Notes under the pieces: generated by a model | Database searches by the model: none | Seen by the model: the letters and a program-made list of their open reading frames with translations, nothing else | What the model was told of the DNA's origin: nothing | In this document: positions 30,836 through 39,632 of the stretch, piece by piece | Layout of the letters: every line of letters starts with the position of its first letter | Position numbering within the stretch: the stretch's first letter is position 1 | Source: Brenneria rubrifaciens | GTDB lineage: Bacteria > Pseudomonadota > Gammaproteobacteria > Enterobacterales > Enterobacteriaceae | Direction of reading: 5' to 3' | NCBI RefSeq assembly: GCF_005484945.1 | Contig: NZ_CP034035.1 | Coordinates: 2,108,001-2,172,000, forward strand | Length of the DNA stretch: 64,000 bases | Translations under genes and position numbers: made by a program

Positions 30836-32026
30836 ATGTTTGAAAATATCTCCGCCGCACCCGCCGATCCTATTCTTGGGCTGATCGATCTTTTCCGCGC
30901 TGATGATCGTCCGGGCAAAATCAACTTAGGAATCGGTGTTTATAAAGATGAAACAGGCAAAACACCGGTACTGACCAGCGTTAAAAAAGCAGAACAGTTT
31001 CTGTTAGAAAACGAGACGACAAAAAACTATTTGGGCATTGATGGTCTACCCGCTTTTGCCCACTGCACACAGGAATTGCTGTTTGGCAAAGAAAACAGCA
31101 TCATCACCCATAAACGCGCACGTACGGCGCAAACGCCGGGCGGTACTGGCGGTCTGCGTGTCGCTGCCGACTTCATTGCTAACCAGACGTCAGCAAAACG
31201 CATCTGGATCAGCACCCCTACCTGGCCGAACCACAAAAATGTGTTTTCTGCCGTCGGTCTGGAAATCTGCGAGTACCATTACTACGATGCAGCCAACCAT
31301 TCAATGGATTTCGATAGCCTGCTCAGCAGCCTTAACGCGGCTCAGGCAGGCGATGTGGTGCTTTTCCACGGTTGTTGCCATAACCCTACGGGTATCGATC
31401 CTACGGCAGAACAGTGGACCACACTGGCCGAGCTTTCCGTACAAAAAGGTTGGCTGCCGCTGTTTGATTTCGCCTATCAGGGTTTTGCCCGCGGACTGGA
31501 AGAAGACGCGGAAGGTCTACGCATTTTTGCAGCAAAACACCGCGAACTGATCGTTTGCAGTTCTTATTCCAAGAACTTCGGTCTGTATAACGAGCGAGTG
31601 GGCGCCTGCACGGTGGTTGCCGCTGATGCAGGGATCGCCGATAAAGCGTTCAGTCAGGTGAAAGCCGCTATTCGCGCAAACTACTCCAACCCGCCGTCAC
31701 ACGGTGCAACCGTAGTTGCAACCATTCTGGGTAACGACGCGCTGCGCGCTATCTGGGAGCAAGAACTGACGGCAATGCGCGAACGTATTCAACGCATGCG
31801 TCAATTGTTTGTGAATACGCTACAGGAAAAAGGTGCCAAACAGGACTTCTCTTTTATTATTGACCAAAATGGCATGTTCTCATTCAGCGGACTGAATAAA
31901 GATCAGGTACTGCGCCTGCGTGATGAATTTGGCGTTTATGCCGTTAATTCCGGCCGTATCAACGTTGCAGGCATGACGCCTGAAAACATGGCCCCGTTGT
32001 GTGAGGCCATTGTCGCGGTGCTATAA
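30836..32026 (+). CDS. aspC: Aspartate aminotransferase
   Basis: This 396-aa PLP enzyme has the same length as E. coli AspC. It interconverts aspartate and 2-oxoglutarate with oxaloacetate and glutamate. The PLP lysine is in [16 protein letters not shown], and the other cofactor and substrate residues are in [26 protein letters not shown] and the C-terminal SGRINVAGM. The N terminus [20 protein letters not shown] is nearly identical to E. coli. It follows ompF, as in E. coli. Confidence 0.96.
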   Translation: MFENISAAPADPILGLIDLFRADDRPGKINLGIGVYKDETGKTPVLTSVKKAEQFLLENETTKNYLGIDGLPAFAHCTQELLFGKENSIITHKRARTAQTPGGTGGLRVAADFIANQTSAKRIWISTPTWPNHKNVFSAVGLEICEYHYYDAANHSMDFDSLLSSLNAAQAGDVVLFHGCCHNPTGIDPTAEQWTTLAELSVQKGWLPLFDFAYQGFARGLEEDAEGLRIFAAKHRELIVCSSYSKNFGLYNERVGACTVVAADAGIADKAFSQVKAAIRANYSNPPSHGATVVATILGNDALRAIWEQELTAMRERIQRMRQLFVNTLQEKGAKQDFSFIIDQNGMFSFSGLNKDQVLRLRDEFGVYAVNSGRINVAGMTPENMAPLCEAIVAVL

Positions 32027-32050
32027 CAAACAACCCGATAGCGGTTAACG

Positions 32051-32079
32051 AAAAAGCCGGCGAATAAGCCGGCTTTTTT
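32051..32079. terminator. Bidirectional terminator between aspC and gloC
   Basis: AAAAAGCCGG pairs with CCGGCTTTTT, giving an A-run/T-run hairpin suited to both convergent genes. Confidence 0.9.
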
Positions 32080-32102
32080 ACGGGTGTCTTTGATAAAAAA
32101 GA

Positions 32103-32747
32103 CTAAATTGTAGGTTCATCACGCACAAAAGGATTGGTTTTCCTCTCCTGGCCCAACGTCGACATAGGCCCATGTCCGGGAATAAAAGTGACATCGTCAC
32201 CCAGAGGAAACAGTTTATTTTTGATCGAGGAGATTAATGCCTGATGATCGCCCTGCGGAAAGTCGGTACGCCCCACGCCACCGTTAAAAATCACGTCGCC
32301 AACCTGGGCCAGCCGTGAAACCTCATCAAAAAAGACGATATGACCGGGCGTATGACCAGGGCAGTGGAATACGGCCAACGCCAGCTTACCCACATTGACC
32401 GTATCCCCTTCTTGTAACCAGCGTGACGGCGTTACCGGTTTGCATTCACCCAGACCAAACATATGGCTCTGTGCCGATAATCCTTCCAACCAGAAAGCAT
32501 CTTTAATGTGGGGACCAACAATCGGTACCTGATAGTATTCCGCAAGTTCGGCCGCGGCGCCAACATGGTCTAAATGCCCATGAGTCAGTAATATTTGCGT
32601 TACTTTGATGCCTGCATTCGTCACCGCGCGTTTGATTTTATCCGCATCACCACCGGGATCGACAATGGCGGCATCGTTAGTCGCCTCACACCACAGTAAT
32701 GTACAGTTCTGGCTGAACGCCGTCACAGGAACTATTTGATATTTCAT
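32103..32747 (-). CDS. gloC: Hydroxyacylglutathione hydrolase GloC (YcbL)
   Basis: The 214-aa metallo-beta-lactamase-fold protein (E. coli YcbL 215 aa) is a type II glyoxalase that hydrolyses S-lactoylglutathione. The metal site [11 protein letters not shown] near residue 53 and later [25 protein letters not shown] and [10 protein letters not shown] supply the usual His and Asp ligands. It is much shorter than GloB because it lacks the C-terminal helical domain, typical of the GloC branch. It follows mepK and converges on aspC. Confidence 0.93.
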   Translation of the reverse strand: MKYQIVPVTAFSQNCTLLWCEATNDAAIVDPGGDADKIKRAVTNAGIKVTQILLTHGHLDHVGAAAELAEYYQVPIVGPHIKDAFWLEGLSAQSHMFGLGECKPVTPSRWLQEGDTVNVGKLALAVFHCPGHTPGHIVFFDEVSRLAQVGDVIFNGGVGRTDFPQGDHQALISSIKNKLFPLGDDVTFIPGHGPMSTLGQERKTNPFVRDEPTI

Positions 32748-32872
32748 ACCGCTCCATTTTGAGTCAACCTGACAGATTTAGCCGCCGTAAAAATCCGCAA
32801 TGAAGCGGTGTCAGACTTAGCCGTAACCGGCAGGGTAAACGACCTTAAGCCAATCCATCGTAATCAGAAACG

Positions 32873-33421
32873 CTACCAAGTGCGAACAGGGCCGGTATCG
32901 ATATGAACAAAATTACTACGAGGATAGTAACCAACGCCACCAGCCCGCATCTTTAGTGCCGCTTTTCGCAGATTAGCAAGTTGAACCCCGTTGATATGAA
33001 AGTCCATCGCTTGCCCTTTGGTGTGATAACTTTGCTTGGCAACGCCAGTATGATGCGCCCGGAGCGCGTTATTGGTGTTGATTGACCGATATCCAGAAAT
33101 TAGCTGCACTGGTTTATTCGTTTCCAGCATCACCTGCAAACGGTAAAGCTGATCAAAAAGTAGCGGATCGATTGCTTTGACTTTATTTGCGCGGTAGTCA
33201 CGGAAGAAATGGTTCAAACGGGACAACTCTTCTTTATTGTAGCGTCTGCCATCGAAAAACTCTGTTTTAAGATGTTCGCCCGTATTAAGGTTATCAAGCG
33301 TTAAAATACGTGGACGCGGGGTCGATAACATGGCGAACGCCTGACCGGGAAGCAGAGTCATCCCTAATGCAACCCCACCCAGCGCAAGCCATTTGCGTCG
33401 ATGATTGTCAATGTGTTCCAT
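32873..33421 (-). CDS. mepK: Peptidoglycan L,D-endopeptidase MepK (YcbK)
   Basis: The 182-aa protein begins with a twin-arginine signal (RRKWLALGGVALGM, cleavage after AFA). The mature DUF882/M15-type zinc peptidase domain has LISGYRSINTN, SYHTKGQAMDFHI and NFVHIDTGP, holding the likely zinc ligands. E. coli MepK cleaves 3-3 (mDAP-mDAP) cross-links of peptidoglycan. It lies directly downstream of ldtD, the enzyme that makes 3-3 cross-links. Length matches E. coli. Confidence 0.93.
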   Translation of the reverse strand: MEHIDNHRRKWLALGGVALGMTLLPGQAFAMLSTPRPRILTLDNLNTGEHLKTEFFDGRRYNKEELSRLNHFFRDYRANKVKAIDPLLFDQLYRLQVMLETNKPVQLISGYRSINTNNALRAHHTGVAKQSYHTKGQAMDFHINGVQLANLRKAALKMRAGGVGYYPRSNFVHIDTGPVRTW

Positions 33422-33599
33422 AGCGCGAATTATCCTGGAAAAAACGATGTCAATGGGAGTACATAAAATGCACCGTTTTGAACCTTAACCGCCTATGAAA
33501 AGCGAGTCAACCTGCTTTATTCAGGGTTTGAAAGGGATCGCAACGATCCCCTGGAGGAAAGTCTGTATCTATTTCGCTAAATCGCGCTATTTTCAGTAA

Positions 33600-35357
33600 T
33601 TACAGTAATAATAATCCGGCTTTTGACAGTATGTGCGTACCCGAACTCGCCGTGTCATCATAATTGTAAATATCTGTTCTGAACTGCGGTTTACCATCCT
33701 CTGCGACCCACGCGGTTAAATAATACAGGCTGACCGGAATTCGGTGTTTCATCGGTACATAGGTGGTATTGCCCTGCTCAAGCGTTGCGGAAATACGTGC
33801 ATTATTCCATCCCGCATCGTGTAGCAACATGCCAGCCAGTTCAGATGCCTTGTTGACGCGTACGCAGCCCGAACTCAGCGCCCGGACATCACGCTGAAAC
33901 AGATCATGACTCGGCGTGTCGTGCAGATAGATGGCTTCCGAATTCGGCATGTTAAACTTATAGCGACCTAGCGAGTTGTTAGCGCCTGGCGCCTGGCGCA
34001 GTCGATAAGGAAAACGCGCCGGCGAAACCATGGACCAGTCAATCATCGTCGGATCAATCACTTCTGAATCCTGACTCCAGCCGGACAGCACCGTATAACC
34101 ATGACGCTGCAAGTAGCCAGGGTCTTGAATAACCTTCGGAATAATATCCTGACGCGTCAGCTTAGTGGGTACATTCCACGGCGGATTGACCACCACATTA
34201 TTAAGCGAACTGCTCATCAATGGCGTTTTACGTTTAGGCTGCCCGACAATCACCCGCGATGACAGTCGCTCCGCGCCATCCTGATAGTAAATCAGCGAGT
34301 AATTGGGAATATTTACCAAAATGCCAGTGTTGACATTATCCGGCAGCAAACGCAGTCGCTGGATATTCAGCGCCAGCAACGCTGCCCGCATCTGTGGCGA
34401 AACGTTCAGCCAGTCACGGGTTCGTTTTCCGATCACGCCGTCATCCGCCAGCCCCTGCCACCGTTGGAAACGCTTGACCGCTTCAACCAGTTCACCGCCA
34501 TAGCGGTTTTCAGAATTCACCTCGGCGCTGTCGCCGATGCTCGCCATTGGCGCTTGTGTTGTTTGTTGCGTGACGGATGCTCCCGCAGTTGTCTGTTCAT
34601 TGAACAGCGTAATATTCTCTGTAGTCGTGAGCATGCCAGTCCGTTGCAAAATTTCGCGCAGCTCCGTCAGTTCCCGGCTTTGTTGTCCCGGACGTAACGT
34701 TTCAGACAGATTTAATGCCGGCCAGGGACGCGTATCCACCAACATGCTTTTCAACGCATCGTGCATCTTGGCGTATTGTGAATGCCTGGGCGCCAGCGAG
34801 TCGACATACGCAGCGCTGCTCCCCGATGCCACCGACTGTTGCCATTGGCTGACCGCATCTGGCGCTGGCGATTGCAGACGATAAGGCACACTGCTGTATA
34901 ACCAGTTATTACCGTTGCGCCCAACATCGGAAACAAAATGCAAATAACCGAGCATGGCATCGGATAATATGATGTCGCGAGCAAAACCGGTGATTTGCGG
35001 ATCGGTCAGCCAGGAAACCCAGGTAGTAAACTGCGGTTGTATCCCAGAGATGGCTAATTCGGCCAGTTGCTGCTGAAATTGCTGAACAGCACGCTGGTCG
35101 GCCCACATGGGTTGCATAGAACGGCTGGCATATAATAACGACAGTTCGGAGAGATATTTCGGCGTCGCCGATTTAGGTAATGCCGCCAATAATGACGCTC
35201 TGCTTTGTTCTGTCGAAACCGTCCCGGCACTTTGCAGAACGCCAGATAAAGCCGAGGAAGCTGCTGCCAGCACCGAAAAAGAAAGAGACAGGCTACATAC
35301 CCAGATACAACCGGCGCTCCACAGTAGCCTCTGCTTTTTTCGTTTATATAACAACAC
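33600..35357 (-). CDS. ldtD: L,D-transpeptidase LdtD (YcbB)
   Basis: The 585-aa periplasmic enzyme (E. coli 615 aa) forms 3-3 cross-links in peptidoglycan. A basic N terminus and hydrophobic segment form the signal peptide. A peptidoglycan-binding PGBD1 domain (VKRFQRWQGLADDGVIGKRT) precedes the YkuD domain, with HDTPSHDLF and the nucleophile in SSGCVRV near residue 498. I prefer the GTG start at 35357, which has AGGGGA upstream and gives MLLYKRKK, over the ATG at 35378, which lacks a ribosome site. The region between residues 210 and 260 is shorter than in E. coli. In E. coli mukB is directly upstream; here 4.5 kb of foreign DNA intervenes. Confidence 0.92.
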   Translation of the reverse strand: MLLYKRKKQRLLWSAGCIWVCSLSLSFSVLAAASSALSGVLQSAGTVSTEQSRASLLAALPKSATPKYLSELSLLYASRSMQPMWADQRAVQQFQQQLAELAISGIQPQFTTWVSWLTDPQITGFARDIILSDAMLGYLHFVSDVGRNGNNWLYSSVPYRLQSPAPDAVSQWQQSVASGSSAAYVDSLAPRHSQYAKMHDALKSMLVDTRPWPALNLSETLRPGQQSRELTELREILQRTGMLTTTENITLFNEQTTAGASVTQQTTQAPMASIGDSAEVNSENRYGGELVEAVKRFQRWQGLADDGVIGKRTRDWLNVSPQMRAALLALNIQRLRLLPDNVNTGILVNIPNYSLIYYQDGAERLSSRVIVGQPKRKTPLMSSSLNNVVVNPPWNVPTKLTRQDIIPKVIQDPGYLQRHGYTVLSGWSQDSEVIDPTMIDWSMVSPARFPYRLRQAPGANNSLGRYKFNMPNSEAIYLHDTPSHDLFQRDVRALSSGCVRVNKASELAGMLLHDAGWNNARISATLEQGNTTYVPMKHRIPVSLYYLTAWVAEDGKPQFRTDIYNYDDTASSGTHILSKAGLLLL

Positions 35358-35587
35358 CCATTTATCCCCTGTACACATTAACGACCATGCCTTCCACTAC
35401 GAACGGTTTTAAGAGTGGAAATAAAACAACCAAATTCATTATGGCAAAAAAAAATTATGTTTTAAGTGACGTTATTCTGTGCGGAGAATAGATAACTTTG
35501 CCAAATAGTATATCACTTGAAGGGAATTCAGCCCAAATTGTGCGATCTGATTAATCGCCAAATTTCCCCAATCACCAACCGGACTAA

Positions 35588-36080
35588 ATTACGCCGATCA
35601 TCGCATTTATCCCGGATGAAGAACGGCGCCTGATGAGAACAAAGGCCCAGCAACCCGTGATAAAAACTCTTTCCCGACGACTGATAGCCATGCTGATGTT
35701 GCATCAGGAAATGACCGTTACCTACGTTGCCAGAAAACTTTGCGCCGCGGGTTACTCCGTTCGAAATGGATAAATTGGTTACTTTACAGAGCATTAAATG
35801 ACTAAAAGGCTTCAGGCCCGGACGCGCTCCCCGCCGGCCCGTTGATGATATCCTGCAGACTTTGCCGCTTCTGATACAACGGTCACCCCAGACTTTGGCT
35901 GGTTGCGCTTTCGATGGAATACGGAACTTCTGCCGCTCATCGTCAATCGACTTTTTGGCGCCACGCTTCATTTCGCTACCCGCACCACTCCCTGAAGCAG
36001 GCAGGTATAGTTTGGCGCATAGCCGCGCCGACACTGAAAATAAAAGACCCGCATAAAGAGGAAAACGAGCCGCTACGCTG
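35588..36080 (+). pseudogene. Decayed IS630-family transposase, left remnant
   Basis: The first frame reads ITPIIAFIPDEERRLM, then SRRLIAMLMLHQEMTVTYVA, which matches the IS630 N terminus; it stops at 35771. The match resumes in another frame with WINW at 35767-35778. It resumes again near 36004 with AGIVWRIAAPTLKIKDPHKE, a hallmark IS630 segment. The intervening 200 bp are scrambled by stops and deletions. The C-terminal catalytic part is missing. The element is dead and old. Confidence 0.8.
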
Positions 36081-36211
36081 GGGATTTAGCTAAAGAACAG
36101 CGTGATAATCCAAAGTATTATAAGGATGAAGCGATGTTAGTATGCCATGACGAACCGATCAGTGCGCCAGAAGCATTACGCAGGTCGTAGAGAATTGCAT
36201 CATTTACAAAA
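36004..36211 (+). repeat. Left arm of a diverged 0.2-kb inverted repeat
   Basis: This stretch aligns by eye over its full length, at roughly 70% identity, with the reverse complement of 39633-39845. Shared words include TTTGGCG, GCCGCG, GATGAAG and TCGTAGAGAAT. It starts inside the IS630 remnant and continues into a non-transposase sequence that is the same in both copies. Confidence 0.75.
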
Positions 36212-36393
36212 CGTCACGTTGCGATCCGAGATGACTTTCAGCAATGCAGGCGCATAAATCGCCTGTCCCGGATGATCATAACGCCATCGTTGCAAGGGCA
36301 CCCGAAAGCCCCACTCATTGTTATTTCCTCTGCATCTTGCGGGAATAACGACTCTTCATCTTCTGCTCCCTTACATTATATACTGCAAAAAAC

Positions 36394-36428
36394 AATAAAC
36401 CCCCGCCATCTCGTTACGGGGGTTTATT
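36394..36428 (-). terminator. ilv-type attenuator terminator
   Basis: A perfect 12-bp stem AATAAACCCCCG / CGGGGGTTTATT with an 11-base loop is followed on the minus strand by GTTTTTTGC. It lies 17 bp after the stop of an IlvL-like leader peptide, the arrangement of the ilvGMEDA attenuator. It may now act as terminator for the upstream dehydrogenase-hydrolase operon. Confidence 0.75.
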
Positions 36429-36445
36429 GAATTCGGGCCTGATTT

Positions 36446-36502
36446 CTAAGCCATTAATCGTCCAGGCGCTACGCCCCACGGTGGGATAATAATCACCACC
36501 AT
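36446..36502 (-). CDS. Orphan IlvL-like leader peptide
   Basis: On the minus strand the peptide MVVIIIPPWGVAPGRLMA resembles the C-terminal half of the ilvGMEDA leader peptide IlvL of E. coli (which ends VVVIIIPPCGAALGRGKA). The nucleotides GTGGTGATTATTATCCCACC are the same as I recall for E. coli ilvL. Upstream the frame continues with RVNS but meets a stop before a good start codon, so the 5' half is broken or altered. No ilvG follows. No ilv structural gene is in the window. Confidence 0.6.
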   Translation of the reverse strand: MVVIIIPPWGVAPGRLMA

Positions 36503-36605
36503 GCTATTCACTCGGAAGAATGCTTTGATAAAGAGTATTCATCAATCGGCCCCAAACCAGCGTCCGATGCCTCGCCTCCTGCCCACGGACCTGCACCGGC
36601 GCCGA

Positions 36606-37421
36606 TCAGTTCTGCTTCAACTCAATGCCAATCGGCCCGAGACTCTCCCCCATATCCACGGGCAGCAGCACGCCGGTGATCGCACTGGCGGCATCGCTGG
36701 CCAGAAACAGCACCGCGTCGGCGACCTGGCGCTGCTCGACCGGCTCGCCCAGCGTCACCTGCTGCCGGAACCAGGCATGGAACTCCGGCGTCTCCACGAA
36801 CGCGCGGCTGAGCGCCGTCTTCACCAGGGTCGGGCACACGCCATTGACGCGGATCCGCTGCGGACCGTACTCGAGCGCCGCGACGCGGGTAGCCTGCGCG
36901 CTGGCCGCCTTGGATATGTCGTAGACGGCCTGGTTGATGTGCGGGCGGACGGCCGCCATGGAGAGGACGTTGACGATCACCCCGCCGGACTCCTGCTCGA
37001 GCATGCGCCGGATCGCCGCGCGCATCCCGTTCCAGGTGCCCTTGGTGTTGACGGCCAGGGCGCGCTCGAGTTCCTCATCGCCGTACTCGTGCATGCGTTT
37101 CTGCGGAGCCACGATGCCCGCGTTATTCACCCAGATGTCCAGTTTCCCCCGCGCGGTCAGCGCACGCTCAGCCAGGGCCGCGACAGCCTCGGGGGAGGTC
37201 ACGTCGGTCTTCAGGTACTCTGCCGAGTGGCCCTCGGACGCGAGTAGGTCGACGACATCCCTATCCGGGCTCTCGTCGTAGCCGCCGGACCGGGGGCTCG
37301 GCTGTAGGTCGCCTATCACCACGTGCGCACCTGCACGTCCGAGGGCGAGGGCGATGGCATGTCCGATGCCGGTCGCGCCGCCGGTCACCACCGCAGTCTT
37401 TCCTGCCAGAAGCTCTGTCAT
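36606..37421 (-). CDS. Short-chain dehydrogenase/reductase (third gene of the acquired operon)
   Basis: The 271-aa classical SDR has the cofactor loop TGGATGIG near residue 14, an acidic residue after beta 2 (GDLQPS, favouring NAD), NNAGI, a Ser in NVLSMAA and the catalytic YDISK. After beta 2 it has an insert PRSGGYDESPDRD not usual in the family and shared with the dehydrogenase at 38409-39215. GGAG lies upstream of the ATG. Codons almost always end in G or C, unlike the flanking genes, so it is probably transferred. It lies 59 bp downstream of the hydrolase in the same direction. The substrate is unknown. Confidence 0.88.
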   Translation of the reverse strand: MTELLAGKTAVVTGGATGIGHAIALALGRAGAHVVIGDLQPSPRSGGYDESPDRDVVDLLASEGHSAEYLKTDVTSPEAVAALAERALTARGKLDIWVNNAGIVAPQKRMHEYGDEELERALAVNTKGTWNGMRAAIRRMLEQESGGVIVNVLSMAAVRPHINQAVYDISKAASAQATRVAALEYGPQRIRVNGVCPTLVKTALSRAFVETPEFHAWFRQQVTLGEPVEQRQVADAVLFLASDAASAITGVLLPVDMGESLGPIGIELKQN

Positions 37422-37480
37422 CTGCTTTACTCCGCAATTGATGTCGAATTGATGTCGATAAGCGGCCTCGCCGCTGCCAT

Positions 37481-38386
37481 TCAGCCCGCGCCCGTCAGGT
37501 GGCGGCTAAACCAGTCGACGGCGGCGCTGGAGGCTTGCACGAATTCCTCGTCGTAGGGCGCGAAATGCCCTCCTTGCAGAAGCAGCAACTGCTTCGGCTC
37601 GAGCGCTTGCGCATAGGTTTCCAGCGCCAGTTCCGCCGACGCCAGATCGTCCCGCCGCCCGATGATCATCAGCAGCGGCACCGGCGCGATCCGGCCGACG
37701 TAGCCGCCCGGTTCGTAGGCCGCCGCCAGTTCCAGCGAGCGCAACGTGACCTCGTTGTGGAACGATGGCGCGTCGGCGGCATTGCGCACCGTCCAGTCAT
37801 GCGCTTCCGGGGTGGACAGCACCGCCGGATGCGTCGGGTCCTGGTGCGTGACCGGGAGCATCACCGGCGCTTCGCCGCGCATGCGTGCGGCGCGGTCGGC
37901 GGCGAAGCCCTTGGCGCTCATTTCCTGCATCACTGGGGTGAGGTTGAGCCGGGACTGCCGGCTGCCGCTGGTGAAGGGCACCTGCGATACGACGCACCCG
38001 ACCCGGCTGTCGGTGGCCCCCAGCACCAGCACATGCCCACCGGCCAGGCTCGATCCCCAGATACCTACACGCTCGGGGTCGACCTCCGGCAGGCCCTGGG
38101 CAAAGGTGATCGCCTCGCGCCAGTCGTTGATTTGCTGGGTCGGATCGACCTCCTGGCGCACCACGCCGTCGCTGTGGCCGAAATTGCGATGGTCGTAGAC
38201 CAGCACCCCCAGCCCGGCCTCGGCGAAGGCCTCGGCGAACGGCGCCAGGGACAGCTCCACGACCCCGGAAAAACCGTGGGCCATGACTACCACCGGCGCG
38301 GGGCCGGTGACGCCGCGGGCGTGATAATGGCGGCCGCGCAGCACGATACCGTCGGCAGTGGCGAATTCAATCGGTTCAAAGTTCAT
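37481..38386 (-). CDS. Alpha/beta hydrolase (middle gene of the acquired operon)
   Basis: The 301-aa alpha/beta-hydrolase-fold protein has the oxyanion strand VMAHGFSG near residue 38, VYDHRNFGHSDG, the nucleophile elbow GIWGSSLAGGH (second Ser as nucleophile), the acid in IIGRRDDLAS and the catalytic His in LLQGGHFAPY. It has no signal peptide, so it acts in the cytoplasm. The family includes dienelactone-hydrolase-like and ester-cleaving enzymes, and the true substrate cannot be told. I start at 38386, after CGGAG; the ORF further upstream overlaps the preceding dehydrogenase. Composition is very G+C-rich. The gap to the upstream dehydrogenase is 22 bp. Confidence 0.87.
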   Translation of the reverse strand: MNFEPIEFATADGIVLRGRHYHARGVTGPAPVVVMAHGFSGVVELSLAPFAEAFAEAGLGVLVYDHRNFGHSDGVVRQEVDPTQQINDWREAITFAQGLPEVDPERVGIWGSSLAGGHVLVLGATDSRVGCVVSQVPFTSGSRQSRLNLTPVMQEMSAKGFAADRAARMRGEAPVMLPVTHQDPTHPAVLSTPEAHDWTVRNAADAPSFHNEVTLRSLELAAAYEPGGYVGRIAPVPLLMIIGRRDDLASAELALETYAQALEPKQLLLLQGGHFAPYDEEFVQASSAAVDWFSRHLTGAG

Positions 38387-38408
38387 AATCGGCTCCGAGC
38401 AAGTTTGA

Positions 38409-39215
38409 TCACAGGGCAAGCTTCCCGCCATCGACCGCCAGACCCGCGCCATTGATGAAGCCAGCGGCATCGGAAGCGAGGAAGGCCACCGCGGCGGCAA
38501 CGTCGTCGACGGTTCCGAAGCGTGGGAACGTATTGATCTGGCGCAGCGCGGCGACCGTCTTCTCGTCCGAAAGCGGCTCGCGGGACATCGCGGTCTGGAT
38601 GATGCCGGGAAGGATAGCGTTCACGCGGATGTGCTGCGGCCCGAAGTCGGCCGCCACCTGGCGGGTAAGCGCGAGCACCGCGCCTTTGGAGGCGCAATAG
38701 GCCGGTTCGAGCGGAAGCCCGGCCTGCGCCGCGACCGAGGCGATGTTGATTACCTGCCCGCGCGCGCCATTCGCGCGCGGCGGCTGCGCCATCATCTGGG
38801 CGACCGCGTACTTGCAGCCGAGGAACACGCCCTTGGCGTTCACCGCCATGGTGAGGTCCCAGTCGGCCTCGCTCTGATCGACCACCGTCTCCAGCGACGT
38901 GACGACCCCGGCGTTGTTGACCATGATGTCCAGTCTGCCGTAAGCCTCGACCGCGACCGCGACCGCCGCCTGCACCTGCGCAGCCTTGGACACGTCGGTC
39001 TGCTGGAACTGCGCCGCGCCGTGTCGACGGCGGATGAGCTCGTGCGTATCGAACTCCGGCTCGACGTCATAGCCGCCCGGCTTGGGCCCGGCGCGCATGT
39101 CGGCGACCAGTACCGAAGCGCCCTGCGCCGCCAGTTCCAGCGCGATCGCCCGGCCCATGCCGGACCCGCCGCCAGTGACGACGGCGGTCATTCCTTGCAA
39201 TTGTAATGAAGACAC
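38409..39215 (-). CDS. Short-chain dehydrogenase/reductase (first gene of the acquired operon)
   Basis: The 268-aa classical SDR has TGGGSGMG near residue 15, an acidic residue after beta 2 (VADMRAG), NNAGV, Ser in INIASVAA, the catalytic YCASK, and a C-terminal FINGAGLAVDGG. It carries the insert KPGGYDVEPEFDTHE after beta 2, paralleling the other dehydrogenase of this operon. The start is GTG at 39215, with GGAGG upstream. Codon use is extremely G+C-biased. It begins the operon. The acquired DNA appears to begin near 39330. No regulator gene accompanies it. Confidence 0.88.
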   Translation of the reverse strand: MSSLQLQGMTAVVTGGGSGMGRAIALELAAQGASVLVADMRAGPKPGGYDVEPEFDTHELIRRRHGAAQFQQTDVSKAAQVQAAVAVAVEAYGRLDIMVNNAGVVTSLETVVDQSEADWDLTMAVNAKGVFLGCKYAVAQMMAQPPRANGARGQVINIASVAAQAGLPLEPAYCASKGAVLALTRQVAADFGPQHIRVNAILPGIIQTAMSREPLSDEKTVAALRQINTFPRFGTVDDVAAAVAFLASDAAGFINGAGLAVDGGKLAL

Positions 39216-39632
39216 GTTCTACCTCCACATCGATGATAGTGAGATTCGTCCCGGCACGCGCGCCACCGTCAAAGCGGCGTAGTCTCACCGTCGCTCACGA
39301 TCTTCGCATTGCCGGCCCATACAATCTTCAAATCCGGAGTCTAAAGAATAGCTAACAGGGCTATCACAACCAGGCAGGACATGACAATATTTCTTTATGT
39401 GTTTTTCTGTAACACAGAATAATTATTATCAAAAAGTATAATGTAATTATGAGGGTAAAAGGGACGCGAGTTATTTTCGCCGTATTCGAAACTTGAGAAT
39501 TTTGGCAACTATTAGCACGATAATAGTGACAACAACCACAATCGCTCTATCAGATTTCGCCACAATGACTACACCGGCAAAAACAGTCGGTGAACGTCTA
39601 ATTGATCGTCAGTCAGCATTCAACTTTGCAGC
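39216..39632. other. Upstream region of the acquired operon, mixed composition
   Basis: The right-hand edge of the G+C-rich DNA falls near 39330, and composition then drops to A+T-rich. Bases 39493-39702 contain a 69-codon ORF from TTG with a hydrophobic N-terminal stretch; its last part enters the inverted repeat, and I do not count it as a gene. A promoter for the operon must lie here, but none is clear. Confidence 0.45.

Noticed and set aside
35528-36034. 168-aa minus-strand ORF
   Set aside because: It is the antisense of the IS630 transposase remnant, whose true coding sense reads on the plus strand; no domain or ribosome site supports it.
36446-36502. Reading the IlvL-like peptide as the C terminus of a larger membrane protein
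   Set aside because: The upstream frame closes within about 50 bp, and the attenuator-type hairpin after the stop fits a leader peptide better.
36501-37247. 248-aa plus-strand ORF
   Set aside because: Opposite-strand shadow of the G+C-rich dehydrogenase gene; long antisense ORFs are expected in such DNA.
37499-38455. 318-aa plus-strand ORF rich in His, Arg and Gln
   Set aside because: Shadow of the hydrolase gene; its composition is that of reversed G+C-rich codons and it has no recognisable motif.
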